From NCBI GenBank assembly GCA_002951815.1, contig CP019454.1, positions 248,001 to 312,000 of the forward strand: DNA of 64,000 nt, in the 5' to 3' direction. The notes under the pieces are model-generated. The model did not search any database. It was not told where the DNA came from and worked only from the letters and a program-made list of their open reading frames with translations. Numbering within the stretch: position 1 is the stretch's first letter; every line of letters begins with the position of its first letter. Source of the DNA: Sulfobacillus thermotolerans (GTDB taxonomy: Bacteria > Bacillota > Sulfobacillia > Sulfobacillales > Sulfobacillaceae). Below, piece by piece: positions 1 through 8,896 of the stretch. The position numbers were made by a program, and so were the translations under genes.

Positions 1-366
1 CAGGGGTGAGCATGCGGGCTAACGCTAGTGATTGGGATGGAGAAAACTGAATGGGATCATTCCAGTCAACGTCGGCCGTTGACCACTGGGCTTTCACTCC
101 TTTGTGGAAGAGGCGCACCAAAAGATCCTCGTCAAAACGTGGGAAAACTTTTATCACCAGCGACCATCCTTTCGAGAATCATGCCAGGCTTCTTGCTTCG
201 TGACATGTGGAAGGGGAAACTTTTGCGCTGAAGCAGCGCCTTCCAAAACGTTACCAAAAGTTCTAGGCCATTGCAAACGAATGGCTTGTGCCCAGCGATT
301 TTGCACGGATACAACAAGCCCACGGATCGTCACGCCGAACAATCCGTGGGTCTCACATGAGGCAAT
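1..366. other. gene-free stretch at the left edge
   Basis: No reading frame here has a recognisable protein family, a good ribosome-binding site or a coding-like composition. It lies downstream of the minus-strand acyl-CoA synthetase that ends at 367. I see no RNA gene and no clear terminator hairpin in it. Confidence 0.5.
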
Positions 367-1938
367 TTAAGAGTCTTTGGCCCACTCTTTTTGGCGCAGT
401 TCGATGCGGCGGATCTTCCCTGAGACGGTTTTAGGAAGATCTGTCACAAATTCGATCGCGCGTGGGTACTTATAGGGGGCCGTTTGGGTTTTCACGTGTT
501 CCTGGAGCGTGTGGGCTAGCTCTGGTGAGGGAGCAATGCCCGGCCTTAACACAACAAAGGCTTTCACGATCTCGCCGCGCACGGGGTCGGGAGAGGACAC
601 GACGGCTGCTTCCAATACCTCAGGCCGTTCAACTAACAACGATTCCACCTCAAAGGGGCCAATACGGTATCCGGAACTGATAATGACGTCATCAGAACGG
701 CCGACAAACCAATAATAGCCGTCCTGATCAATGACGGCACGATCCCCTGTAATGTAGTAGTCTCCAACGAATCGCCTGGCCGTCCCTTCTTCGTCATTGA
801 CGTATCCCTGGAAGAGGCCGGGTGGACGTGTGGGTCGAACGCGGATGGCGATATCGCCTTCTTGACCGCGGGGCAACGGTTGTCCCGCGCTATCAATGAC
901 TGTCATCTCAAATTCTGGGGCGGGTTTGCCCATGGAGCCTGGGCGAACAAGAAGACCAGGGGTATTGGCAATGAGCAGGACAGTCTCTGTTTGGCCATAG
1001 CCATCACGGATTTCTAGGTTGGTGGCGCGGCGGAATAATTCGATGACTTCGGGATTTAGCGGCTCACCAGCGCTGACAGCGGAACGTAAAGTCGGAAAGT
1101 GCCACTGTGTGAGGTCTTCTTTCACCACCAGACGATAGACGGTTGGCGGCGCACAGACTGAGGTGATGGGATGCGCTGACAAAATTTTTAAGAAGTCTGT
1201 CGGGTTGAATTTGCCTTCCATGTTATCCACCGCAATGGCAGCGCCCACCATCCAGGGGCCAAACAACGAACTCCAAGCCGCTTTTGCCTACCCTGTGTCA
1301 GAGACGTTCCAGTGTAAATCAGATTCGTTTAATCCAAGCCAATAACGGGCCGTGATGGTGTGCGCACGCGGATAGTCTTGATTATGCAGAACCATTTTCG
1401 GGTAACCCGTGGTTCCGGAGGTAAAATAAATGAGGGTGGGATCGGAGCGAAGCGTGGGATTTCCTGAGAAGCGCTCATGGGATAAAGAATACGGATCCAA
1501 TGTCGCCCATCCTGGACGAGTGTCGCCAACAATAATGCGGATATCTACGGGGGCTTGCTGCTCATCGATTTTTTCGGCGGCATCAGGCGATACGATGGCG
1601 CACCGTGCCTGCGACGTTTCAAGGCGGTACTGTAAATCTTTAGCGGTTAGTTGCGTGGTACCGGGCATCGCAACGGCTCCTAGTTTATTGAGGGCGACCA
1701 TCACGGGCCAAAACGCCAGATCTTTGCCGAGAACAATAAGCACGCGGTCTTGGGGCGACACCCCTTGGTCGCGCAACCAGGCTGCGGTCTGATCGGAGAT
1801 GCGAGACATATCGGAAAAGGTATAGGAGCGACTATCTTCAAAATTCAGAAAATAAAGCGCGGTATCATTGGGATGTGTGGACGCCAAATGGTCGATGACA
1901 TCGCGTCCAAAGTTCCAGTAATCGGGTTGAGCCGACAT
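367..1938 (-). pseudogene. acyl-CoA synthetase (AMP-binding), interrupted by an in-frame TAG
   Basis: An AMP-forming acyl-CoA synthetase of the medium-chain/acetyl type, which would activate a carboxylic acid to its CoA thioester via an acyl-adenylate. The ATG at 1938 has an AAGGAGG upstream and starts MSAQPDYWNF. The phosphate-binding motif YFTSGTTGYPK is at about residues 171-181, DGYGQTE at about 312, the ITGDR and GRSDDVI motifs follow, and PKTVSGKIRR near the C terminus carries the catalytic lysine. Codon 217 (1288-1290 on the minus strand) is TAG. The frame then continues without any shift as AKAAWSSLFGPW, where the family usually has SDTGWAKAAWSSLF, so TGG has become TAG. With the stop read as Trp the protein would be about 523 residues, a normal length. 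Both halves look otherwise intact, so this is a very recent inactivation, a suppressed stop or a sequencing error. A TTG at 1266 could restart the C-terminal part. Confidence 0.85.
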
Positions 1939-2140
1939 CGCTGTCTCTGCCTCCTTGCATAACGAAACGCCTAAGATAGAAAATGATGGTGAGAACAAAA
2001 CAACTCCAGTGCTCCTATCATATTAACGTTTTGTCCTGCACAGTGCTATGAGTTCTCGGAGAAACTGTCAGTGACTGGAAAGGACTGCAAAAGCACAAAG
2101 AAATAACCCGTTTCGCACTCAGTAGAGAGAGGTTGGGCCC

Positions 2141-2617
2141 ATGAACATAGCGTATGTTGTGGATTTTCTTCAGGTTTCGTCTAGGGGATTGGAGTGTTCG
2201 CCGGTGGCAGATGCCTTAGCGGGCTTGCGGGCGCATGAAGCGCGGTATTTTAAAAATAAGTACAACCATGATTTTACGGTCATCCCGGCTCAGAACAGTC
2301 AGGATACCATATACTATGTGCGCCGCATTCTAAAAGAAGAACGCAACATTGAATTGGCAGCCACTCCCTTGGAGACATCGCGGTTTAAGCTGGGCAATAT
2401 TTGGTGGACTTATGTCTTCTATCAAGATGGGCTTGAGGTGAACGTCATGTATTCCGTAGATAATCCTAAGAAGCGTGCGGTGGGATTTAAACTGGCCGAA
2501 ACGATGCCTGTTCCCGCAGAGTTAGAGGGGACATTTCGGTTTGCTCGGCAAAAATCCAAACTTGCGGGGACGATTCGGGGTTCGTTTTTTGTCATTAAAG
2601 GCCAATACGAATGGTGA
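2141..2617 (+). CDS. conserved-looking hypothetical protein
   Basis: I do not recognise this 158-residue protein. It begins MNIAYVVDF after a GAGAGAGG ribosome-binding site. It has no signal peptide or membrane segment and is mixed alpha/beta in composition, with many aromatic residues (GNIWWTYVFY near residue 85). The C-terminal half is basic. It is divergent from the acyl-CoA synthetase and upstream of the NCS1 permease, from which it is separated by a small hairpin and a separate promoter, so it is probably transcribed alone. The composition and clean ribosome-binding site support a real gene; the function is unknown. Confidence 0.65.
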   Translation: MNIAYVVDFLQVSSRGLECSPVADALAGLRAHEARYFKNKYNHDFTVIPAQNSQDTIYYVRRILKEERNIELAATPLETSRFKLGNIWWTYVFYQDGLEVNVMYSVDNPKKRAVGFKLAETMPVPAELEGTFRFARQKSKLAGTIRGSFFVIKGQYEW

Positions 2618-2708
2618 CTAACCGCTGACCTCTTTGATGGCCACGAAACACATCTTATCATTGCACACGTCCTGCTAGCATAGGAAAACAAGGCCTGTCA
2701 CGCCTTGA

Positions 2709-2737
2709 TTGACATATGTCATGACAGATGATATATC
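2709..2737 (+). promoter_or_regulatory. permease promoter with overlapping palindromic operator
   Basis: TTGACA (2709-2714) and TATATC (2732-2737) are 17 bp apart. The spacer side of the -35 box holds two overlapping perfect 10-bp palindromes, GACATATGTC (2711-2720) and TGTCATGACA (2717-2726). A dimeric repressor bound there would block RNA polymerase. A CAAGGC/GCCTTG hairpin just upstream (2689-2708) may end the previous transcript. Confidence 0.55.
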
Positions 2738-2755
2738 CTAATCGGAGGTGTCGCA

Positions 2756-4075
2756 ATGGCGGAGGATATTGTAGAGGCTCGTGGCATTGAGTGGGTTCCC
2801 GCTTCAGAGCGCCATGGTCGTCCATCGCAATTATTTACGTTATGGTTTTCGGCTAATTTAGGGATGCCGGCATTGCTTGTCGGCGTGTTAGGCCCGGTAC
2901 TTGGCCTGAGTATCGGCCAGACTCTCTGGGCGGTCTTATTGGGCAATCTCCTGGCGTCGACCCTGCTCGCGTTGGTGGCACAAGCAGGAACGGGACAAGG
3001 CTTAGCGCAGCTTCCGCTTGTGCGGAGCGTTTTTGGGCGTCTGGGAAACTATGTGCCTTCGTTTCTGAACACCTTATCGGCGACGGGGTGGTACACCATT
3101 AATACCGCTATCGGTGGTGAAGCGGTATCTCGGCTTCTGCAGTGGCCTTTAGGATGGAGTCTGGCCTTGTTGGCCGCAGCTCAGGTGGCGTTGGGATACT
3201 TGGGCTACGGCGTCATTGTGCGGTTTGAGCGCATTATGGCCGCTGTTCAAGCGGTCTTGTTTTTGCTGATGACGGTTATCGGATGGCACTTGGTGGCGCA
3301 CCTTCCGGCGGCGCACCCGGCCTCTTACGGACCTTTCTTATTAGAAGTGGCGGCGGTCGCCTCCTATTCTTTCAGCTGGGCCCCTTATGCATCCGATTAT
3401 GGTCGTTATCTGCCCGAAACCACGCCGCCCCGCCATGTTTTTTGGGCAACATTTACCGGATCATTTGCGGCCACGTTATGGGTGGAACTTTTAGGTGCAG
3501 TGGCAGGCGCGATGGGATGGGGGGCTTTAAGCCCTGTTGCCATGGTCAGTCGGTGGATGGGAGCGTTAACCGTGTGGGCGCTTTTGGCGATAGCCTTTGG
3601 GACGATGACGGCGAATGCGGTCAATGTCTACACGGCGACCTTGTCCTTTTTGACCCTCGATATTCGTGTGCGCCGTACCCATGCCGCGGCAGCGTTGGGA
3701 GTTGCGGGATGGATATTGGCGTGGAGCGCGAATGCCCATTTATTAAGTGATTATGAGAACTTTTTGCTCCTTTTAAGCTACTGGGTTGCCCCGTGGATTG
3801 GCATTGTGTTGGTTGCTAAGGCTCGGGGCTATATCAGCAAAGACCAAGCTTTGGGAGCTCCTCGCTGGAGATGGCCAGCATTGTGGGCGTTTGTGGCAGG
3901 GTTGATTGCGGTTGTTCCGTTTATGTCTACGACGTTGTTTGAAGGGCCCATCGCACGGATCTTGGATAATGGGGATACCGGGTATTATGCAGGATTTCTG
4001 GTCGCGGCCGTAGTTTACGGATGGTTGAGTCGCCCGGAGTCCCGTATGGCTGCATCCCGTTCGGCTCAGGGATAA
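2756..4075 (+). CDS. NCS1-family nucleobase/cytosine permease
   Basis: An integral membrane symporter of 439 residues, of the NCS1 family (cytosine, purine, uracil, thiamine, allantoin or hydantoin uptake). The N terminus, VEARGIEWVPASERHGR followed by LFTLWFSANLG, is the typical entry to the first helix in CodB/PucI-type proteins. About 12 hydrophobic segments follow, with the conserved glycine-rich stretch around GWYTINTAIGGEAV (residues 112-125). The start has an ATCGGAGGTG ribosome-binding site. It stands alone between a promoter with palindromes and a long hairpin, with no catabolic neighbour, so its substrate cannot be told from context. Confidence 0.85.
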   Translation: MAEDIVEARGIEWVPASERHGRPSQLFTLWFSANLGMPALLVGVLGPVLGLSIGQTLWAVLLGNLLASTLLALVAQAGTGQGLAQLPLVRSVFGRLGNYVPSFLNTLSATGWYTINTAIGGEAVSRLLQWPLGWSLALLAAAQVALGYLGYGVIVRFERIMAAVQAVLFLLMTVIGWHLVAHLPAAHPASYGPFLLEVAAVASYSFSWAPYASDYGRYLPETTPPRHVFWATFTGSFAATLWVELLGAVAGAMGWGALSPVAMVSRWMGALTVWALLAIAFGTMTANAVNVYTATLSFLTLDIRVRRTHAAAALGVAGWILAWSANAHLLSDYENFLLLLSYWVAPWIGIVLVAKARGYISKDQALGAPRWRWPALWAFVAGLIAVVPFMSTTLFEGPIARILDNGDTGYYAGFLVAAVVYGWLSRPESRMAASRSAQG

Positions 4076-4088
4076 CAGACGTTTTTAT

Positions 4089-4132
4089 CGCCTCAGCCCA
4101 GGTCCTAGCCACACAGGATCTGGGCTGAGGCG
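4089..4132 (+). terminator. long hairpin after the permease gene
   Basis: A 13-bp perfect stem (4089-4101 with 4120-4132) is extended inward by 5 more pairs (4102-4106 with 4115-4119, one G-U), leaving an 8-nt loop. No strong T run follows on either strand, so it may be a weak terminator or a 3'-end stabiliser. Confidence 0.5.
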
Positions 4133-4229
4133 CGTGTGGCTTGTCTGCGCTGAGAGCCGTCGAGGAGGCTACCGGAGGAGTGTTTTCAGGCGCGCTGATC
4201 GATAACCTGATGATGCCATCTGAATGCTT

Positions 4230-4301
4230 AGGCTTGTCTTACGCCCTATACGCAAGGGCCCGTGGCCGGGTGGCCGCGGGACCCTTAAACGGGCGTCGCC
4301 T
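4230..4301. other. strongly structured intergenic element, possible RNA
   Basis: This lies between two convergent genes in a gene-free gap (4076-4361). A nested fold is visible: AGGC (4230-4233) pairs with GCCT (4298-4301), ACGCCC (4241-4246) with GGGCGT (4291-4296), AAGGG (4254-4258) with CCCTT (4282-4286), and inside that a 9-bp stem (4259-4267 with 4272-4280) is closed by a GGGT loop. No T run follows, and I cannot match it to TPP, cobalamin, SRP, 6S or RNase P RNA by eye. It could be a small RNA, a repeat-type element or a transcript-end structure. Confidence 0.35.
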
Positions 4302-4361
4302 GGTATGAACCCCCTGCGGCTCACAGCGAGGTGATGAGTGGTTGGCTCCTCGTCATTCCCA

Positions 4362-5018
4362 TTAGACTTTGGGGTTGGCCGACGAGGTTTCTTGCGAAAG
4401 CACCATGACGGAAAGCGCTACGAGACCTTGGGATTCGCTATGTGCTTGGGGCATAACCCAAACACGAACCGTGGCGCCTGGGGTCAGTTTGGACCAGTCG
4501 CCTTGGGGCACGTAAATAGCGGTATGGCTCGTCAGCGCAATATTGGCCGCTTGCGGTTGGTTAGGGATTGATACGGTAATCACAGACGGACTAATTTGTC
4601 TAATTGTGCCCGTGATAGGGGGGAAGGAGACGTGGACCAATTGGGCGATAACCTGGTTGTCGGCGGTGCCTTGGCCGCGTACATAGACGCGGTACCCGGG
4701 TTTTAGATATTTCATGCCTTTGGGACCCGTTATCGGCGGTTCGCCTGGTGTGACGTATTGAGTTTTGTCTGTAAGCTGCACGTTACGGGATAAGGTGGTG
4801 AGGTTGCCGTGAGGATCTTCTAATGCTAACGACACGGAATGGTCGCTGTAACTAGTGATTTCTCCGCGCATGGCGACTTGAATCGCCGGCTGCCCTGTCA
4901 CCGCTCGCGATAGCGCCGCGGTTGATCCGCTTGAGGCATAATGCACCACAACAAACGCGACAAGAAGCGCCATCAGCCAGCCAGCGGTTCTGCGGGACAT
5001 CGAAAATTTTTGCTTCAT
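4362..5018 (-). CDS. membrane-anchored protein with DUF5666-like repeats
   Basis: A protein of 218 residues. The ATG at 5018 is preferred over one 6 nt upstream because AGGAGG sits at the right distance. A basic N terminus and one hydrophobic helix (about residues 12-32, GWLMALLVAFVVVHYASSG) suggest a signal anchor. The outside part has two or three OB-like beta repeats: ITSYSDHSVSLALED with TQYVTPGE, YLKPGYRVYVRGQG, and GTIRQISPSVITVSI with TPGATVRVWV. This resembles DUF5666-type extracytoplasmic proteins of unknown role. It is divergent from the 5112 gene, with which it shares a short upstream region. Confidence 0.65.
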   Translation of the reverse strand: MKQKFSMSRRTAGWLMALLVAFVVVHYASSGSTAALSRAVTGQPAIQVAMRGEITSYSDHSVSLALEDPHGNLTTLSRNVQLTDKTQYVTPGEPPITGPKGMKYLKPGYRVYVRGQGTADNQVIAQLVHVSFPPITGTIRQISPSVITVSIPNQPQAANIALTSHTAIYVPQGDWSKLTPGATVRVWVMPQAHSESQGLVALSVMVLSQETSSANPKV

Positions 5019-5111
5019 GTCCATCCCTCCTGTGTTACGAGATATTCGTAAGCAGGAGTTTTTAGTCCGAGTTGCGAACAACCTCAGTAAGAAAACTTTA
5101 GGAGTATGCCA

Positions 5112-6533
5112 ATGCCGACGCGAATTGATCATCGAGTATTAGGGTGGATGTTGGTCTTATTAGCCGCAAGTATGATTTGGGCGCATGATATGCATACGGG
5201 GCTCAGTGGGGACGTGTATTGGCAGTGGGAAGCCGGACGTTATATGTTGGCACACCACATGGTTTTGCATCGTGATGTGTTTTCCTATACGCTTTTTCAT
5301 AAGCCGTGGGTGACCGAAGAATGGGGTTATGAGGTGTTGTTGGCCGCCATGGTCAAGGGTTTTGGCCCTATTGGCTTTTGGTTGCTATCGGCGGGCGTGG
5401 GCACGGCAACGGTGGTTCTTTTATCATGGTTATTACATCTTCGGGGTACGCATGGGATTAAGAATGGCTTGTTGGTGTTGATGGCAACCCCCGGACTTTT
5501 AGTATTTGTCAAAGACCGCCCGCAAACGCTGAGTTATGCGCTCTTTGTCCTCATGCTTATTATTTTAACGAAATCCCGTAAGAACCCTCATATCTTATGG
5601 GCCGCGGTTCCTTTGCTATGGTTTTGGACCAATGTGCATGGCAGTTTTCTCTTAGGGTTCTTATTGCTAGGGTTGGAGGGGCTGTGGGGACGCTTACCTG
5701 TTAATACCCAGCGCGTGATGACCCCACCGACGCAAGTGGGTGGCAAACAGTGGGCCACGGTGTTCGTTGTGGCGTTGCTGTTGTCGTTTCTCAATCCCAA
5801 TGGTCCTGGCCTTTGGGCCTACTCATGGCACGTCACGTTTTCCCACCGTATTTCAGATATCATTGCGGAATGGCAATCGCCGGATTTTCACGATGTGTCC
5901 ATGGTGCTTCTGATCTTAGTTCCTATGTTTGTGCTGGTGCTATGGGCATTATTTGGAGACACGCCTATGCCCTGGCCCGATTTCTTTTTGGCAGCGGGGC
6001 TCTTTTATGCCACTATGAAGTCGGTACGATTTCTTCCCTACTGGGATCTACAGTGGCCTGTGTTATTAGGAGTGATGGTGGCCCCCTGGGAATTTCGGCG
6101 CGCTTCAGGGTGGATTGGAGCGCCTTTTGTGGCCGCATTAAGTGTTGTCATCGTGTTGGCCCACCCGATTGTTTCAGCTGGAGTGGAAAGCGGGGAACCT
6201 GTGCTTGCCGCGAACTATCTGCAACACCACTCCGGACATGTCTTTAATATGTATCATTGGGGAGGATACCTCATTTATCGACACATTCCGGTCTTTATTG
6301 ATGGCCGCACAGATTTTTATCTCCAAGGGCCGGAAATTACCCAATACATGGACGTGAAAAACCTGACAACTAATCCCACTAACCTGTGGACACGCTATAA
6401 TATTCGCTATGTGCTGTGGGCTCCAGGCACGGCGCTGGCGACCTATTTACTGAGCCAGCCCGCCCATTGGAGGGTGGTAATCCGGACGAAAACTGCTATC
6501 TTATTCCAGCACCGGGGATTATGGCACGCATAG
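5112..6533 (+). CDS. multi-pass membrane protein, GT-C glycosyltransferase-like
   Basis: A protein of 473 residues with about ten hydrophobic helices. The second of two in-frame ATGs (5112) is correctly spaced from AGGAG. After the first helix comes an extracytoplasmic loop with GDVYWQWEAGRYML and DVFSYTLFHKPWVTEEWGYE, a pattern like the acidic-motif loop of GT-C enzymes (PMT/ArnT-like, lipid-linked sugar donors). Near the C terminus VFIDGRTDFY is also typical of this uncharacterised family. The neighbouring decarboxylase follows closely (12-nt gap), so the two may be cotranscribed. The glycosyltransferase call is inference from motif style; the membrane topology is clear. Confidence 0.6.
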   Translation: MPTRIDHRVLGWMLVLLAASMIWAHDMHTGLSGDVYWQWEAGRYMLAHHMVLHRDVFSYTLFHKPWVTEEWGYEVLLAAMVKGFGPIGFWLLSAGVGTATVVLLSWLLHLRGTHGIKNGLLVLMATPGLLVFVKDRPQTLSYALFVLMLIILTKSRKNPHILWAAVPLLWFWTNVHGSFLLGFLLLGLEGLWGRLPVNTQRVMTPPTQVGGKQWATVFVVALLLSFLNPNGPGLWAYSWHVTFSHRISDIIAEWQSPDFHDVSMVLLILVPMFVLVLWALFGDTPMPWPDFFLAAGLFYATMKSVRFLPYWDLQWPVLLGVMVAPWEFRRASGWIGAPFVAALSVVIVLAHPIVSAGVESGEPVLAANYLQHHSGHVFNMYHWGGYLIYRHIPVFIDGRTDFYLQGPEITQYMDVKNLTTNPTNLWTRYNIRYVLWAPGTALATYLLSQPAHWRVVIRTKTAILFQHRGLWHA

Positions 6534-6544
6534 GGGGAAAGACT

Positions 6545-7969
6545 GTGTCGGCTGAGCAGCCATTGATTGCGGCGCTGCAGCGTTACAAAGATGAGAGGAA
6601 AGCGCGGTGGCACACGCCGGGTCACAAAGGGCAAGCGCCCATGGGGCTCGTCGACGGGGCATCAGATGTGACTGAGGTTGGGGAGTTGACCCCTAAATCC
6701 CACCGCCGCGATCCGTTGCATACCTCAGAGGATTTGATGGCCAAAACTTTTGGGACGCTGCGCACATGGTACTCGGTTCAAGGAGCGACGTTGCCTGTTA
6801 TGGCCTCCATCTTGGCGACGTGTCGGCCAGGCGATACCGTGTTAGTGGACCGCAATGCGCACCGTAGCGTGTTGTCGGGTCTTGTGTTGGCCGGGGCTCG
6901 TCCGCTATGGCTCTATCCTGCATTGGGGCCCGGGGCCTATGTGTTGCCTGTTCCCGATAAGGTCCGGGCCCAGATGATACGCCGTCATAAGCCTAAAGCC
7001 GTTATTGTGACGAATCCGACCTACGATGGATTATCCGCCTCGCTCAAAGAATCCGTTGCCGCCTGTCAGGCGCTGCAGATTCCGTTGATTGTAGATGAAG
7101 CCCATGGGACCCATTTTTTTGGCCACAGGGGCTTTCCGTTGTCCGCCCTTTCGCAGGGTGCGGATCTCGTATGTCATGGGACGCACAAAACAGAACCCGT
7201 CTTGACCCAGACAGGGTTATTGCACCAAAATACGTCCCGGGTCAGCACTGAGCAAATACAACAGGCGTGGGACTTGTTGGCCACATCCAGTCCGTCATAT
7301 CTGCTCATGGCCTCTCTCGACACCTTGCAAGGGCTGCGCCAGACCCCAGCGTATCATGCACGGTGGGAAGCGTTAGCCGATGCGGCTCATAAAGTGTGGG
7401 ATGATTTGGAGAAGAAGGACGTCCTCGTCTTACAAAAATGGTGGAGCGATCAGGGGGGCATGGCGGATCCAGCCAAATTGACCCTCATAGGGACGGGAGA
7501 TGCGCTGCTAAGCCATCTGCGCCAATACGGGGAACCCGAAAAGGCGGACCCGTTTGGCGTGACGTTGGTGCTGACTCCCTACGACGAGTGGCCGGTTCTG
7601 GAGCAGGCGATACGCGGGATAGGGGGTGGCATGGCTGGCAATGTATGGCCGGATCTCGCACAGTGGCCGCAAGCCGAAATGCTGCTGTCACCAGCAGAAG
7701 CGATGCGTCAACCGCGCAAGTGGGTGCCGGTGCGCGAGGCTTGCGGGCGCATAGCAGCGGCGCCCGTGACACCCTATCCGCCTGGCGTGCCGGTCATTAT
7801 GCCGGGAGAGCGTATAGATTCGGCCATGATATCATGGCTTCAAAGCGCATCTGCTTGGTGTGGGCAAAAGACGGGGGACGTGGAGGGATTTGCTCCCCCG
7901 CCTGAGGGAACCTTAGCGAAAGAAGGAGAACAAGGTCTATGGGTGACCAGCGAAGTCGTGGGCAATTAA
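6545..7969 (+). CDS. Orn/Lys/Arg decarboxylase-family PLP enzyme (YaaO-like)
   Basis: A fold-type I PLP enzyme that decarboxylates a basic amino acid to a polyamine precursor. WHTPGHKG, typical of the family, is near residue 23; IVDEAHGTHF holds the cofactor-binding aspartate, and CHGTHKTEPVLTQTG holds the Schiff-base lysine. The C-terminal domain is present. I chose GTG at 6545 because AGGGGGAAAG lies 8 nt upstream; an ATG at 6521 in the same frame has no good site and overlaps the previous gene. The product is 474 residues, close to B. subtilis YaaO. As in Bacillus it sits directly before tmk, overlapping it by 31 nt. The substrate (Arg, Lys or Orn) cannot be read from the sequence. Confidence 0.85.
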   Translation: MSAEQPLIAALQRYKDERKARWHTPGHKGQAPMGLVDGASDVTEVGELTPKSHRRDPLHTSEDLMAKTFGTLRTWYSVQGATLPVMASILATCRPGDTVLVDRNAHRSVLSGLVLAGARPLWLYPALGPGAYVLPVPDKVRAQMIRRHKPKAVIVTNPTYDGLSASLKESVAACQALQIPLIVDEAHGTHFFGHRGFPLSALSQGADLVCHGTHKTEPVLTQTGLLHQNTSRVSTEQIQQAWDLLATSSPSYLLMASLDTLQGLRQTPAYHARWEALADAAHKVWDDLEKKDVLVLQKWWSDQGGMADPAKLTLIGTGDALLSHLRQYGEPEKADPFGVTLVLTPYDEWPVLEQAIRGIGGGMAGNVWPDLAQWPQAEMLLSPAEAMRQPRKWVPVREACGRIAAAPVTPYPPGVPVIMPGERIDSAMISWLQSASAWCGQKTGDVEGFAPPPEGTLAKEGEQGLWVTSEVVGN

Positions 7970-8553
7970 TTACGTTTGAAGGCTTAGAAAAAGTGGGAAA
8001 GAGCACGCAGATTCGTCATTTATCCGTGTGGCTACGGTCACAAGGCTATAGCGTAACAGTCGTACGCGAACCTGGGGGGACGATGCTCGGCGAAACACTT
8101 CGGGGCATGCTCTTGCATACCGTACAGATACATAGCCCACATGCCGAGTTTTTGCTCTTTGCTGCCGCGCGAGCCGAACTGGTGGCCACGGTTATTGCTC
8201 CGGCGATGGCAGAAGGTCACATTGTCATTGTGGACCGGTTTGCAGATTCCTCCGTCGCATATCAAGGTTTTGGACGCGGCTTAGATGTAAAATGGATTAC
8301 AATGGTCAATCAGCAAGTGATGCAAGGGATTGAACCCGATGTGACATTTTGGTTGCGAGGCCCGTCGTTTGCTCGCGGGGAAGACAACATGGAGCGTCAA
8401 GACGAACAATTTTTTGCTCGGGTTGAGCAGGGCTATTTAGCTTTGGCACAGGCAAACCCTACGCGGTGGCAGATTATTGATAGCCAGCGCCCGGTGGAGG
8501 TTGTCGGTCAAGACATTCAAAGCATACTCCACCATATGTGGAGCGAACATTGA
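7939..8553 (+). CDS. tmk: thymidylate kinase
   Basis: Phosphorylates dTMP to dTDP with ATP, cytosolic, in the dTTP pathway. It has 204 residues, normal for the family. The P-loop FEGLEKVGKST is near residues 13-23; the usual acidic residue (FEGxDGxGKST) is replaced by EKV, which is unusual but keeps GKST. REPGGT (dTMP-site arginine) and VDRFADSSVAYQG (DRx motif) are present. It starts inside the end of the decarboxylase gene with AAGGAG about 10 nt upstream, and is followed by darA after 16 nt, so it belongs to the yaaO-tmk-darA-holB run. Confidence 0.93.
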   Translation: MGDQRSRGQLITFEGLEKVGKSTQIRHLSVWLRSQGYSVTVVREPGGTMLGETLRGMLLHTVQIHSPHAEFLLFAAARAELVATVIAPAMAEGHIVIVDRFADSSVAYQGFGRGLDVKWITMVNQQVMQGIEPDVTFWLRGPSFARGEDNMERQDEQFFARVEQGYLALAQANPTRWQIIDSQRPVEVVGQDIQSILHHMWSEH

Positions 8554-8569
8554 GAGGAGGCTGGATGGA

Positions 8570-8896
8570 GTGAAATTGGTGATTGCCATTTTACAAGATA
8601 AGGACGCGTCCCAAGCGGTGACCGAATTGAACCGACGGGGATTTCGCGCCACGAAGCTAGCCAGTACGGGAGGATTCTTGCGGGAAGGCAACACCACCAT
8701 ATTAGTGGGGATTGAGGAAAAGGATGTCGAAGCGGTCATTCACATTCTGAAGCGCACGTCGGCCGCACGACAGGAAACGCTGACGCCACAGACGCCGAGC
8801 CACAGCGGTGAACCGTATATTCCTTTTCCAGTGGAAGTGACGGTGGGGGGCGCCACCATTTTTGTTGTCGACATTGACCGTTATGAAAAGTTTTAA
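8570..8896 (+). CDS. darA: cyclic di-AMP receptor (DarA/PstA, YaaQ family)
   Basis: A small PII-like trimeric protein of 108 residues that binds c-di-AMP. The GTG at 8570 follows GAGGAGG and gives MKLVIAILQDKDA. The T-loop/B-loop region LNRRGFRATKLASTGGFLREGNTT matches the family core, and VTVGGATIFVVDIDRYEKF is the family C terminus. The gene lies between tmk and holB as in Bacillus, and its end overlaps the holB start by 14 nt. An upstream ATG in frame (8477) would place 31 extra residues inside tmk and is rejected. Confidence 0.92.
   Translation: MKLVIAILQDKDASQAVTELNRRGFRATKLASTGGFLREGNTTILVGIEEKDVEAVIHILKRTSAARQETLTPQTPSHSGEPYIPFPVEVTVGGATIFVVDIDRYEKF

Noticed and set aside
4140-4225. 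CTGAGA and ACCTGATGATGCC looked like parts of a TPP riboswitch
   Set aside because: The order and spacing of the conserved elements do not fit, and no thiamine gene starts downstream on the plus strand.
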